From: Ascaphus truei
Taxonomy: Eukaryota; Chordata; Amphibia; Anura; Ascaphidae
DNA length: 64,000 nt
Assembly: GCA_036426205.1 (NCBI GenBank)
Contig: WSYH01001193.1
Location: 23,399 to 87,398, forward strand
Direction: 5' to 3'
Each line of letters begins with the position of its first letter. Position 1 is the stretch's first letter. Positions 54,559 through 64,000 of the stretch are shown piece after piece. The translations under genes were made by a program, and so were the position numbers. The notes beneath the pieces are model-generated. The model was not told where the DNA came from. It ran no database searches and saw only the letters and a program-made list of their open reading frames with translations.

Positions 54559-56856
54559 ATGCCTGTTAGAGCTATGACCTCTACAAGCAAAATATGCCCA
54601 CCTGTAGGACTACCACAATTGGGGGTTCTAGCAAATACAGTGGCAACAGCTGCAATAGCGCCTCCTGAGGTCAGGAAGAGAATTACACCTGACAGCCTGA
54701 AAATGGAGGACAAGATGCAGCGTTCCCGTAATGAACCCTACCCCATGGAAGAGTGGCCCTTCCAGTCCAATAAAGAGGAAGACATCTCTTACGGGGAACC
54801 CGAACCGAGTCACACCCACAAAACACCCCAAGAATGGTGGGGGAGCCTGAACTCGGCACGAACAGAAAAGACCACTCCCTTTGATGACGAATATGATCAG
54901 CAGGAGACAGAGTGGGAGCAGCAGATCACCCAATATTTCTGTCAGCTAAAGCAACTGCAAGAAAAGCCTGGCATATATAATGAAGCTGCTAAAATTTCAA
55001 ATGAAGATGGAGACCCCAATATCCCTGAAGGGACGGTGTCATCCAAATCAAAAAGGTGGAAAAAGAAAAAGAAAGGCAGTTCTTCACTTACCGTGGAAGG
55101 AACAGACACGTCCACAGATCCTGTGGAGGAAAAGGGGGACCGAGTTGCCCTGCAGCCTAGAGAAAATGGAGAATTCGTCACGCGGGTAACTGAATATCCA
55201 GAGGGCCCAAGGCAGAACTTGTGTACCCCAAAGAAGTATCTGTCCGGTGCCAACAGTGAGTAACCCTCAACCAACCATCCCAGGGAAGTGGAGCCGGAAC
55301 CAGTGAGTGACGATCCCTTGACCAACCCTGAAGATGCCCTGAAAAATGCCAGGCATGACTGTGATATGCTCCGTGAACAATTGAAACTTGAGAGAGCAGA
55401 TAATGCTGAGTTACAGATGACGGTGCTTGCAATGTACTCTGAATCTGGGACAGAATTGGACGATCTCAAGACTGAGCTAGATACTGCAAATGCTACTATT
55501 TCCGCCATAGATGAAAAGCAGAGCCAATCTGATAAAATGGTGGCTACGCTAGAGCGGAAGTATGAGGAGGCACTGAAGCAGATGACAGTCTTCCAGCAAG
55601 AGGTTCACACTCTTCGCATAGAGCTGAATGCCTCACAACAGGAGATCAACAGTGTCCGGATAGAAGTGGACGCACCTCAGAAAGAGGTTCAGACACTCCA
55701 CAGAGCACTTGATGCCTCACATCATGAGACCAACAGCTGCCGCACAGACCTGGAAGTTTCCAGAAAGGAACTACACAGTCTCACTGAGGAGCTGGATATT
55801 TCAAAGAAAACTATCCTACATCTTAACTTAGATCTCAAAGTCTCTCAGAAGGAGCTTCAGAACTTAAACCTGGAGATGGAAGTCTCACGCCAGGTGACAC
55901 AAGAAGGTCCAGGTACTGAAACAAGTAATTGTGGCCAAAGCAAAGAAGTGCTTCACAATGCAATAAAAATGTGGAGGCAAGCACAGAGAAAGCAAAGCAT
56001 GCAGATAAATTCCCTGAGAAGAGTCTTGCAAGACGCACTCAAAAAACAGGGATCTCTCGCGGATGAGATTACAGTCCTACAAGGACAAGTATTGACCCTG
56101 ACTAAGCGTCAGTATCCCAAGGCCACAAAAACCCATGAAGACAAGGGTACAGTGAGAGCTGGGAATACCGCTCATCTGAAAGACAAGGTTGCAAAATTTG
56201 AACCACCTTAACAAGCACTAGCAAAACCTTCAGTCACCCAGCAGGCAACAAAAGAAGGTACACGTGCTGAATTAAAACCAGAAGAATCCTTAGCTGATGG
56301 AGCTGAAAAGATGGGACATTCTCTGGAAGTGGGTGTGGAATTGCAACTTAATCAAAAAGGGGCTGAACTAGCAACCCCATTGAGTGGGAAAAGGGCAGAG
56401 AGACAGCTTCAAGAGGAGAAAACTCAAAGGGCTTTTTTTAAACGCTCTGCAACTGCTGCCATACAGTATGCCTACAATAAGACGAGCACCCGACGCGAGG
56501 GAAATCTCATGACCGCGCACGTAGAAAAAAGACTATACTTGGGAAAAGTCCTCCTCGAGCGACTGAGGGGTGCTGATCTCAAGCACCTTCAGGAGGAGAC
56601 ACGAATAAACTGGAGAAAGGGCTCCAATCCCAGCAGGACTGAGGGTTCTCTTCCTCCATCCACTCTCATTCAAGTCACAGAGATATCTAGAATGAGAGTG
56701 GAAGGATGGGCTTTGGCCGTGGCAATCCCGGACTTCCCACAAACAGGGGAGGTATGTAACAGGGGACTTATCCCTGTTTACAAATGTGCCTTTAATCCAG
56801 CAGTGTGGTGGTTAACTGCTGGTAGGCAATTAACTAACACCACCTGCCTGATTTAG
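54559..56856 (+). pseudogene. LTR-element ORF: acidic domain plus long coiled coil, best copy, two nonsense codons
   Basis: It opens at MPVRAMTSTSKICPPVGLPQ and carries one acidic unit (as at 37582). After TAA at 55261-55263 the same frame goes on from 55264: EPEPVSDDPLTNPEDALKNA, then over 200 residues with repeated 14-residue patterns such as LNASQQEINSVRIEVDAPQK and LDISKKTILHLNLDLKVSQK, a clear coiled coil. TAA at 56209-56211 is the second stop; other copies have sense codons at both sites (GAA, AAA). The C-terminal part (VEKRLYLGKVLLERLRGADL, and others) runs over the polypurine tract into LTR 5, stopping at 56856. About 500 bases of coding sequence present in the other copies are missing near 55890. 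No protease, reverse transcriptase, integrase or envelope motif is visible, so the element is non-autonomous. Family unknown. Confidence 0.65.
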
Positions 56857-57388
56857 ATGGCTTAGAAAAAGCCTGCCTTTGAGACAGGAAGTGACTCCTT
56901 AGCTCACGTGTGAGCTGAACTTTGGAGACAGAGCATAGGTTCTTGAGTCTCCCAGGAGAGACTGACCAAGAGAACACAGATCTCTGGAGCTGACCATGTC
57001 TTGAGCTCTGCCAGAAGACACAGCAGAGCTGCTTCCAAGACACAGGGGAAACTTCTAAACCTGAATGCAGACAAACCCTGAAGAAAAAGTAGCAACCAGG
57101 GACAGAGAAGATTTTCCCTCCAAACTACAAGGACCAGATAAGACTTTTATTACAAGGCTTTTATATCTGTTCATTTCATGCTATGTGTTTGGGGCTGGGA
57201 GACATGATTAACTAAGGGAGTTGTGAATTGCATATTATTTCACTAGAACCACTCAAAAGTGAATAGAAGCTGTGTTTCCCCCTTGTTTGGATGGTTTCCT
57301 GATGTTAAGGAAAAGGCACAATAAAGCCTCGTTATAATTTCACCTTATAAAGTCTCCAATTGTGTACCTCTGTGAACGTCCGTCTACA
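56755..57388 (+). repeat. LTR 5
   Basis: TGTAACAGGGGACTTATCCC to CGTCCGTCTACA, 634 bp, with AATAAAGCC near 57320. It is preceded by the polypurine tract AAACAGGGGAGGTA (56741-56754). This is a complete 3' LTR; single-copy DNA seems to begin after it. Confidence 0.85.
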
Positions 57389-58059
57389 CCTACTATTCAA
57401 ACTGCTGGAAGAAGGATGGTTTAGCCAATCCTGGGCATCTCTTTCAACTTTAGGCCAATCAGGAGTGAGGGGCTCGGCTCAATGGGCAATCACATGTGGC
57501 GGCTTGCCTTCAGTTTCCATCCATTTGCATAGGCGTGACATCAGAGCAAGTGTGAACTTCCAACGGGCCAATGGGAGAAACACTTACAAAGCCCCTGCTT
57601 AGACGTGATTAGCCAAACCACGAACCTGGATTGGTTGGCACCATCAAGTTGCTGATGAAATCATCTCCACTTTTGTTCTGGGATGAATCCCAGTTCTGTA
57701 CATGGTGGCTTTGCACCTCACAAAAATACAGCAATGTGGAGTTACATGTGAAGTTACAAGGGCATCCCCATGTCAGGCATACAAAAACGGATGTAGCCCA
57801 GGGATGAAAGCTTGTTTGGTGAAAATGTCCATGATTAACTCCTTCCGATCCAGATCTAGCCCAGAAGAGCAGTACAACTGGTCTTATACGTGTCAAAGTA
57901 TAACATTTTGCACCACAGAGCAGTACCATGGCTTTTCATGTATTAAAGCATTACAGTAGGCTATGACCCCAGTGGTCATGGCTGCACACGCATCAGGCTA
58001 CGGCCATGGCGGCACGCGAGTCTGAGTTCCTGGCGGCACATGCACAGGTCAAAGCCGCA
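57389..58059. other. Non-coding flank
   Basis: No gene is recognised. Short open frames on both strands have no family match. Confidence 0.4.
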
Positions 58060-58745
58060 ATCTGCGGTCTATGTGGAGCGATGGGATGAGTGGGGGTTGT
58101 GGCCATGATGGGGGGGGCATGATGTCACAGCACTTCACTGGCATTGGTCTACACTACCTGCACTCCTATTGGGCCACACTATCAGCCCTTCCATTGGCTG
58201 CCCGCACACCACGTTATTGCTGCACGGAAAGTCAACATTCATGTCTTCCCTGCCAGCGGTTGTGCCATTGCAATATGTAAGCGCTCACAGACACAGCTAC
58301 AGGGGCCTGCCCAACAGAGGTCTGTACCTGGTGTGCGGCGCGCTTGCCATCGCCCACACCACCGTGGCCACTAGGGACATAGCCTCAGAGCGCCTGATTA
58401 AAGCCATGATGTGCAGAGTAGGGGGAGCGATGGGATGCGCTGGGGCGTGGCCATGATGGGGGGGCACAGCCAGAGATGACAAAGCAGCACAAAGCACAGC
58501 CTGCCATTGGTCTACACTACCTGCCCTTCCATTGACTGCCCGCCAACCATGTGATTGTGTCACTGCAAGGAAAGAAAACATTCTTGTCTTCCCTGCCAGC
58601 GGTTGCATCAACCCACTTTGCAAGCTAACACACACACGGCGACTGGGGCCTGCCCCATAGGGCTGTGCTCTTCTGTGTACAGTAGCATGCACACCTTAGC
58701 GCATGCTGCAGCGGCCACCGGGGACTCAGCCTTCCATACAGTATA
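58060..58745 (+). repeat. Imperfect tandem duplication, unit about 340-355 bp
   Basis: The units are about 58060-58410 and 58415-58745. They share GTGGCCATGATGGGGGGGC, CATTGGTCTACACTACCTGC, CTTCCCTGCCAGCGGTTG and AGCGGCCACCGGGGAC-type words. No protein is conserved between the units. Confidence 0.75.
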
Positions 58746-59023
58746 TATTACATTACAGGATGACTGCTTTCATCCCCCACACAATACATATTAAAATGCA
58801 ATTAAGTATGTAGGCACCATATTGATGCCCACCATGAATCCTGATGAGAATGGACAGTAAGACAGACCTTCAGCTTTAATTGTGGAAGCCCTGCTTCCCA
58901 TTTCTTGTCAAGTAGTATTAGTTAATACTGTATCAGTTATTAGTATTGGCATAATATTATTTAGGAATACCATCCTGTGAAAATAATATATAACACATGT
59001 TCCCCCACTCACTGCTACACGGT
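58746..59023. other. Non-coding flank
   Basis: This is AT-rich and contains nothing I recognise. Confidence 0.4.
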
Positions 59024-59709
59024 GTTGTGTGGTGCATACCGGCTGGCTCACAGTAGATATGAGCTTCCCATGTTGTTGAAGAGGAGAACAGGACAGGCTT
59101 CTGGAGTAGTAACTGATTTTTTCTCACTGTGACAGCACCTCCATCTCTTGCAGGCCCTAGGGATGTGGAGACCATCCCTGCAGGAGAACTTACTTCCAGT
59201 CCCCCCTGATAGATTGCAGTCTCAGGCAGGAAGGGAATCTTTAACAGGATCACTTTATTTGTACACACTGCAGATGGTCAGTATACACAGCTCACACAGT
59301 GGTAACAGCAGTTCTTGGGGCTTCACCCTCAGGATGTACGCTGAACCTCCACTGCGGGTACAGGGGCCCCACAGCAGTCCTTGCTCTTCCCTGACTCCCT
59401 ATTAGAGTCAGGGGTATGGTCTCTCCTAACTCCCCAAAGGGAGAAGGCAGTAAGTGCACAGCCAATCTGCACTTCTGGGTGAGAACCTGTCTCTCTCAGG
59501 GGTAGAGATAACTAACTAAATGTGAGGTGTGCAGCTTCTTAAATACAAGGGAAGCATGCACCATGTCTGAAGCCCTGATTAGCCACACACTGGCATAGTC
59601 CCTCTGCCTCCCCTGTGACTCATTGAAGCTGCTGTGGGTGGGGAAAACCCATGATTACTTCTGGCAGCCTGCTCTTACCAGGTTGCCAGAAACCAGTCCT
59701 GGCTACAAA
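59024..59709 (-). repeat. Possible solo LTR of another family
   Basis: On the minus strand the stretch begins TGTAGCCAGGACTGG, has a TATA-like GTATTTAAG near 59540 and an ACAAATAAAGTGATCC polyadenylation signal near 59255, the order expected in an LTR. The end at about 59024 (..ACCACACA) is uncertain, and no target duplication was confirmed. Confidence 0.4.
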
Positions 59710-60855
59710 TAAATTTTGTTAACCTATATAATTAAATATCTGTACTGCGTTGAGTAGATTTTTAGTTGATAGACAGAAACTTAATTGTGTGTTATTAATA
59801 CAGTATAAACAGACTTAACCCTTTGGGTGTCCACAGATGTCATTACTAAGTCATGGGGTATTCCATGGGCCTCATTATGTATTAGCTGCTTCATAATCTA
59901 ATTGCTCATTTTTGAGGGGAGAGAAATGGAAAAGGGGTACTTCATCTCTTGCGTTCCATCTTCAGTGACCCAGCAAGCTCTGAGAAGCAGTCACGTGGTT
60001 GTGAGTGCCGGAGGGGCCATGGCTTTCTGGTGCCCAGGCCCCTCCAGTCCTCAAAGTATTAAAGCACACATTGAGACTAAAAAGGTTACTACATAGGTGC
60101 ATACAAGTGCAATATAATTTGTGATTTTCGTGCAGCAATTTTACACCACAAATTTGCAATGCTTGGTACATAGGCCCAACTGTATTCACCCCTTTAGCAC
60201 TAGTAGGGAATATACTGTGGTGCTTCTGGAGTCACGTTTCTTGCTAATTTAGATATTAAAATAGTAAAAGTAATTTGCTTGCATGGAGCGATTGAACTAA
60301 ATAGCACCCCGTTTTGAAAATGAACATGATCTATTCAATCATTTTAATGAGCATCTCTACAACACAATTTCATTAATGGTGAGCACCGTATTATTAAAGG
60401 CAGGCTGCCACCAGCAATCCCAGGACAGAAGTCTACACTTTGTCCCCAGCAGGTTTGTACCTCCTGCCGGGCCCCTCGTTATATGCATGGAATGGTTATG
60501 TTGCAGTAGCTAACAGGGATGTTCTTCACAGCAGGGGATTCTTTTATGTTTGGAGGGTGTTATGTCATATTAGGGGTTGAGGTTAGGTAGCTGTTTGAAG
60601 AAAAAAAAATGATATTGTTTTTCAGGTCTCCATTCTTTAAGCTGTACATACTGTAGTTAGAGGCCTACAGTCATAAACATTATTCAGTATTACAACATAT
60701 TACTTTGTACAGGAAAGGGGTTCTTAATTACACTTTTTACAAATTTAGAGAGATGTTATTGCATATACTTAGCTTTGTGGGTATGTGTCACCTCAGGGAA
60801 ACTAATGACCATTTCTGATTTTGATAATGGCCCATTATTAGCCCTGTTTTAACAG
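59710..60855. other. Non-coding DNA
   Basis: No gene is recognised. A pyrimidine-rich tract ending in AACAG lies at the right border (60846-60855). Confidence 0.4.
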
Positions 60856-60963
60856 ACCTACGTGGATCTGGGCCGAAGAGTGCTGGAGCAAGTGGAGGAA
60901 AGGCAGATATGGTGGCTTAAGCTAAATGCCAAAGAAAAAGCAGCAATGCTAGCGTATTTATAA
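60856..60963 (+). CDS. Candidate terminal exon (35 codons plus stop)
   Basis: A good acceptor (CCTGTTTTAACAG) is followed by an open frame that reads VDLGRRVLEQVEERQIWWLK, then LNAKEKAAMLAYL and TAA. The amino-acid mix (balanced charges, two Trp, few rare residues) looks protein-like rather than random AT-rich translation. I do not recognise the protein, and no partner exon was found in the window. It could be chance. Confidence 0.3.
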   Translation, partial: TYVDLGRRVLEQVEERQIWWLKLNAKEKAAMLAYL

Positions 60964-61214
60964 GCAGAGAAATAGATGTAAACAATTATCTTTGCTGCAG
61001 TAAGGAGGACAGAAAGCCTGGAGGGACTTCCCCGCACAACAATTACAGCCTTCTGAATATCATCTGCATCTTGGAGAAATGGTTGCAGTCTGTGGCGTTT
61101 ATCAGCTTTTATTTTTCATCTACTTTACATAAAGGTGGCAGCAATTAGGGAGAAATATAGTACTATCCCGACTTTGGGGCCTGTGAAGTAAAGGTTCATA
61201 AAAAAAATCGCCCG

Positions 61215-61525
61215 GATGTATGTTTTGTAATATACATTTTATTACTAGTGTAGATGAGCAGGGGGTCTCCGGAGCAGAACCACATTGATTTCTGGTCCGG
61301 GGACCCCATGCTTCCCGAGATACAGGCCCCGTTATGGGGTGCCGGTATCTCCTATGCATTTGATTCCCACTGTCAGGTGACGCAGGACATTTACATGCAT
61401 AGGAGATACCGGCACCCCTTAACGGGGCCTGTATCTCAGGAAGCAGGGGGTCCCCGAGGCTGAAATCAAGGTGGTCCAGCTCAGGAGACCCCTTTTCTTC
61501 ACACACTATAATATAAATTACATTA
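61215..61525. repeat. Fold-back element with arms of about 120-140 bp
   Basis: Left arm elements GGGGTCTCC, CTTCCCGAGATACAGGCCCC and GGTGCCGGTATCTCCTATGCA are mirrored by TGCATAGGAGATACCGGCACC, GGGGCCTGTATCTCAGGAAG and GGAGACCCC. About 25 bases separate the arms near 61375. Open frames on both strands come from this symmetry. Confidence 0.85.
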
Positions 61526-61584
61526 AAGCAGCTTTATTACCTTAGCAGATATCCTCTAAAACAATAAAGGGGTTAAACACCAGT

Positions 61585-61818
61585 GCGATGTTTATTTTGG
61601 GTAGCGGGGGTGTGTGTAGGTGGTATTTTGTCCTTGATGGTTGTTTAGGCCTTACAGGGGGTTTGCGGGTGCAGTTAACTCCTTCATAAACGTAGTGGTT
61701 AATACCGCTAAGGTAATGAAGGGGTTAACCCCTCTCGCTACTCACCCGGTAAGCCTAAACACCCATCTTTGGGCTACTACCCCCTTCACCCAACCCCGCC
61801 ACCCACAATAAAATAAAA
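61585..61818. repeat. Second, weaker fold-back repeat
   Basis: GATGGTTGTTTAGGCCTTAC-GGG and AGTTAACTCCTTCAT on the left pair with GGTAAGCCTAAACACCCATC and ATGAAGGGGTTAACC on the right. The outer TTTATTTTGGGTAGCGGGG pairs with CCCCGCCACCCACAATAAA. The centre is near 61700. Confidence 0.65.
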
Positions 61819-61954
61819 TACACACAAAAGCCTACTACCCACCTCCTAGGCCCCCAATAAACATTACAATATTGTATAAACAACAATACACAAACCACCC
61901 ACCCCCTGTGCCACCGCATAAAACCATGATTTGTTTTCTTACACACAGGATTAA

Positions 61955-62165
61955 TACCAGAGGCCGGCGGGGGTCCCCGGGTGGTCCCGACTGGTGTCCG
62001 CAGGCCCCACAGTGCAGGGTACCCAGGGGTGTCTGGTGGCCCTCGGGTGGTCCCCGCTAGGTTCCGTGGGCCTCCGGGTGGTCCCCAAGGGTGTTGGGGG
62101 TCCATGGGTCATTAACACGGGTGTCTGGGGGCCCTTGGTTGGTTCCCACGGGTGTCTGGTGGCCA
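61955..62165 (+). repeat. GC-rich degenerate tandem repeat
   Basis: Repeats of the type GGTGTCTGGTGGCCCTCGGGTGGTCCCC in varying lengths. Proline/glycine-rich translations on the minus strand are by-products. Confidence 0.7.
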
Positions 62166-62267
62166 GTTAGTGTTAGGACCGGCGATATTATGTTCATGCC
62201 TTAAAGTGGCTCTCGGGCTTATAATGCTTTGGCCAAAGGGTTAAACTAAACAAAATGACCCCTTTTT

Positions 62268-62352
62268 CAGGTATATATATATATATCTATATATATATAT
62301 CTATATATATATATAATATAGTTATTATATATTATATTCATATGATATCATA

Positions 62353-62389
<37 letters not shown>

Positions 62390-62395
62390 TACACA
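62268..62395. repeat. TA-rich microsatellite
   Basis: Long (TA)n with interruptions (ATATCTATATATA). Smaller TA runs also occur at 63559-63583. Confidence 0.9.
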
Positions 62396-63180
62396 GTATC
62401 TAACAAATAATGTGCGCAAAGGTTATTATAAAGTCTAACCCTAATAGTGAATAGATTACTTATAATGGTAAGAGTATACCCTGTGTAGGTACGTGTGTAG
62501 ACAATAAGAAGGTATTAATATATATGTAAATATTGAATAATATACAAAAATCTAGTATATGCCACAATCAATATACAGTGCAAAAAATACAAAAAATAAA
62601 GAACGTGCAAAAGAAAGTTCATCAAACCAGTCCTTTTAAATCAGTCCATATGATAATAGACAATTGATGCTGGTATGGGGGTCTCCAGCTGCTCTCAAAA
62701 TGGATGAACCACATCCAATTGAAACCTAGAGGAGAAAAAGAAGAGAAAGCGCACGCCCCATAGCGTAAAATTGTACATTTAATGGTAAGAAAGGAAGGAG
62801 GGGGGGGAGGGAGGAAATGCACTCACAAGAGTAAAAACAATTCAGGCAATTTGTGAATTATATCACCACTATCCGGTTAATCTGCATCAGTTGTCCACAA
62901 TTCAAAGCTCCCTCAGGGCTGTAGGGACGATGTGGCTGCTGCAGGGATCCAGAGGTGCCTCCAAAGATTAAAATCTGTCTGTTAGAAGTCCCAGAGACTT
63001 CAAATTCACATTCAAATGGCCGCAATAGTATTCCGCGCTCGGTGCGGTCTCCTCGTGCGCATGTGTGACGTCGTAATGACGTTCCCTGGCGCGTTTCGTC
63101 ACCAGATGGCGACTTTCTCAAAGGGCTAGTCATGAGTTGTATAGGAGCTGTATATTTATGTCCAGTGGGTTGCTTAGCAA
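62396..63180 (-). mobile_element. Fragment of another Penelope-like element (pLTR region)
   Basis: The assignment rests on the hammerhead-like motif at 63084-63125 and on the CpG-rich sequence around it (63030-63125), an arrangement like that of the minus-strand fragment at 6493-7556. No reverse transcriptase codons were seen. The limits are approximate. Confidence 0.45.
63084..63125 (-). ncRNA. Hammerhead-ribozyme-like motif, third copy
   Basis: The minus strand has outer arms CCCT and AGGG, TTGAGAA in the place of the core CUGAUGA, a good stem II (TCGCC-ATCT-GGTGA), and then CGAAACGCGCC. The core is mutated but the fold is well kept. Confidence 0.5.
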
Positions 63181-63264
63181 CCCGTATCTAACGAGTGATA
63201 GGCTCAGTATCGTTGAGGTTCATCCAATAGGGATTTAAATTGCTTGTGAATCAATTTAATGGAG

Positions 63265-63315
<51 letters not shown>
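63265..63315 (+). repeat. (AAT)n microsatellite
   Basis: About 17 uninterrupted ATA/AAT units. Confidence 0.95.
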
Positions 63316-63316
<1 letters not shown>

Positions 63317-63439
63317 AGTAGGTACTGTCATGGAACATAAATACACTGATGAGTGGAATGAATAACTATATAGAAAGGATAAACTACTAAGTATGGATAA
63401 TAAATAATACATGAATTAATAAATTAACTTGTCAAAACA

Positions 63440-63515
63440 TAGATAAAGACCAAATAAACCAAAATAAACCCAAATAAACCAAATAAAGACCAAATAAACA
63501 CAAATAAACCTAAAA
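63440..63515 (+). repeat. AAATAAACC/AAATAAAGACC short tandem repeat
   Basis: Repeated CCAAATAAACC and CCAAATAAAGACC blocks. Confidence 0.75.
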
Positions 63516-63552
63516 GAATACACAAAGACAGTTACTAGAGGAAAACACACAC

Positions 63553-63583
<31 letters not shown>

Positions 63584-63817
63584 ATTCATGTCCTCGAATA
63601 AACATTTCTTTATAATTACTTTGCTTGAGTGCTTTTAGTGGAACACTTTCTCTTTTTCTTTTCTTAGCATTCCTATTATTGTCCCCAGCACCGTCATTTA
63701 GCTGTCATTCATCTATTTTGCCAGCATTATATGTTATATTATTAATTATTTAAGCAACTTTGTGTCATTTTTTCAGTTAGTTGCAGGTTCATGCTTTTTG
63801 CTGTTCTATATACAGCT

Positions 63818-63878
63818 AAACCCCGTTATAACGCGGGTCTCGGGGTCCACCCCGAGACCACCGCGTTACTAACGGGGT
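63818..63878. repeat. Hairpin at the end of a MITE-like element
   Basis: CCCCGTTATAACGCGGGTCT and CGGGGT pair with ACCCCG, AGACCACCGCGTTA and AACGGGG. The sequence after it is very CpG-rich to the window end. The shape resembles element ends that start with ACCCCGTTATAACGCG. The rest of the element is outside the window. Confidence 0.55.
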
Positions 63879-64000
63879 CGCGGAAAAAAAAGTGGCCGCC
63901 GCGCTTTAGCGCATATTCATCCCGCGGGACAGGAGATGGGAGCGGGCATGTCCCTCCGCTCCCCGCTTCCCCCTGTCACCGCGGGACAGGCCGCGGGGCA

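Noticed and set aside
36019..57388. Endogenous retrovirus
   Set aside because: No protease, reverse transcriptase, RNase H, integrase or envelope motif was seen in any copy; treated as a non-autonomous LTR element.
58144..58692. Several frames in the tandem duplication
   Set aside because: Frames are not conserved between the two units.
61120..61506. Frames on both strands at 61.1-61.5 kb
   Set aside because: They arise from the fold-back symmetry.

Overview
The window reads as vertebrate, most likely amphibian (frog-like), nuclear DNA. It is AT-rich and intron-bearing, and it is almost entirely built from nested transposable elements: an intron-split Tc1-like element, two layers of PIF/Harbinger elements, Penelope-like retroelements with hammerhead-type motifs, LTR elements with a tRNA-Leu-type primer site, and TA-flanked MITEs. 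The organism is inferred from this mix only. There is no bacterial gene layout, and no complete single-copy host gene was recognised.

Layout. 1-847: a long inverted repeat around a 468-base assembly gap. 1524-3187: a Tc1-like transposase in five exons. 3264-5205: two sets of tandem duplications. 5866-6272 and 32153-32308: two halves of one MADF-BESS reading frame, split by a very large PIF/Harbinger element (6273-32149, called element B here) that is bracketed by the target duplication TTA. Element B carries a HARBI1-type transposase, a Myb/SANT-like gene and, unusually, a forkhead-like gene. It is interrupted by two Penelope-like insertions (about 6493-11941 and 27158-29190) and also contains an inverted second copy of its own right part. 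33016-35208: an outer PIF/Harbinger transposase (element A), convergent with the MADF-BESS frame, so A probably encodes both and B is nested inside A.

34.3-57.4 kb: a chain of LTR retroelements (five LTRs of 590-660 bp) whose internal region carries a long acidic/coiled-coil reading frame and no recognisable pol gene. A stretch of about 9.8 kb (about 34.4-44.18 kb) is repeated directly (44.18-about 54.7 kb). The second copy is full of scattered short insertions and deletions, which look partly like uncorrected long-read sequence. Six related MITEs sit in or beside these LTR elements. 57.4-64.0 kb: mostly non-coding DNA with tandem and fold-back repeats, a possible solo LTR, one candidate terminal exon, a Penelope fragment and a MITE end.

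How the parts fit. In PIF/Harbinger elements the DDE transposase works with a second DNA-binding protein (Myb/SANT or MADF type). Both A (MADF-BESS plus transposase) and B (Myb/SANT plus transposase) fit that plan. The forkhead-like gene in B is the unexplained extra and the best candidate for something undescribed. The Penelope reverse transcriptase frame (9194-11731) is the only long autonomous transposon gene here that appears intact.
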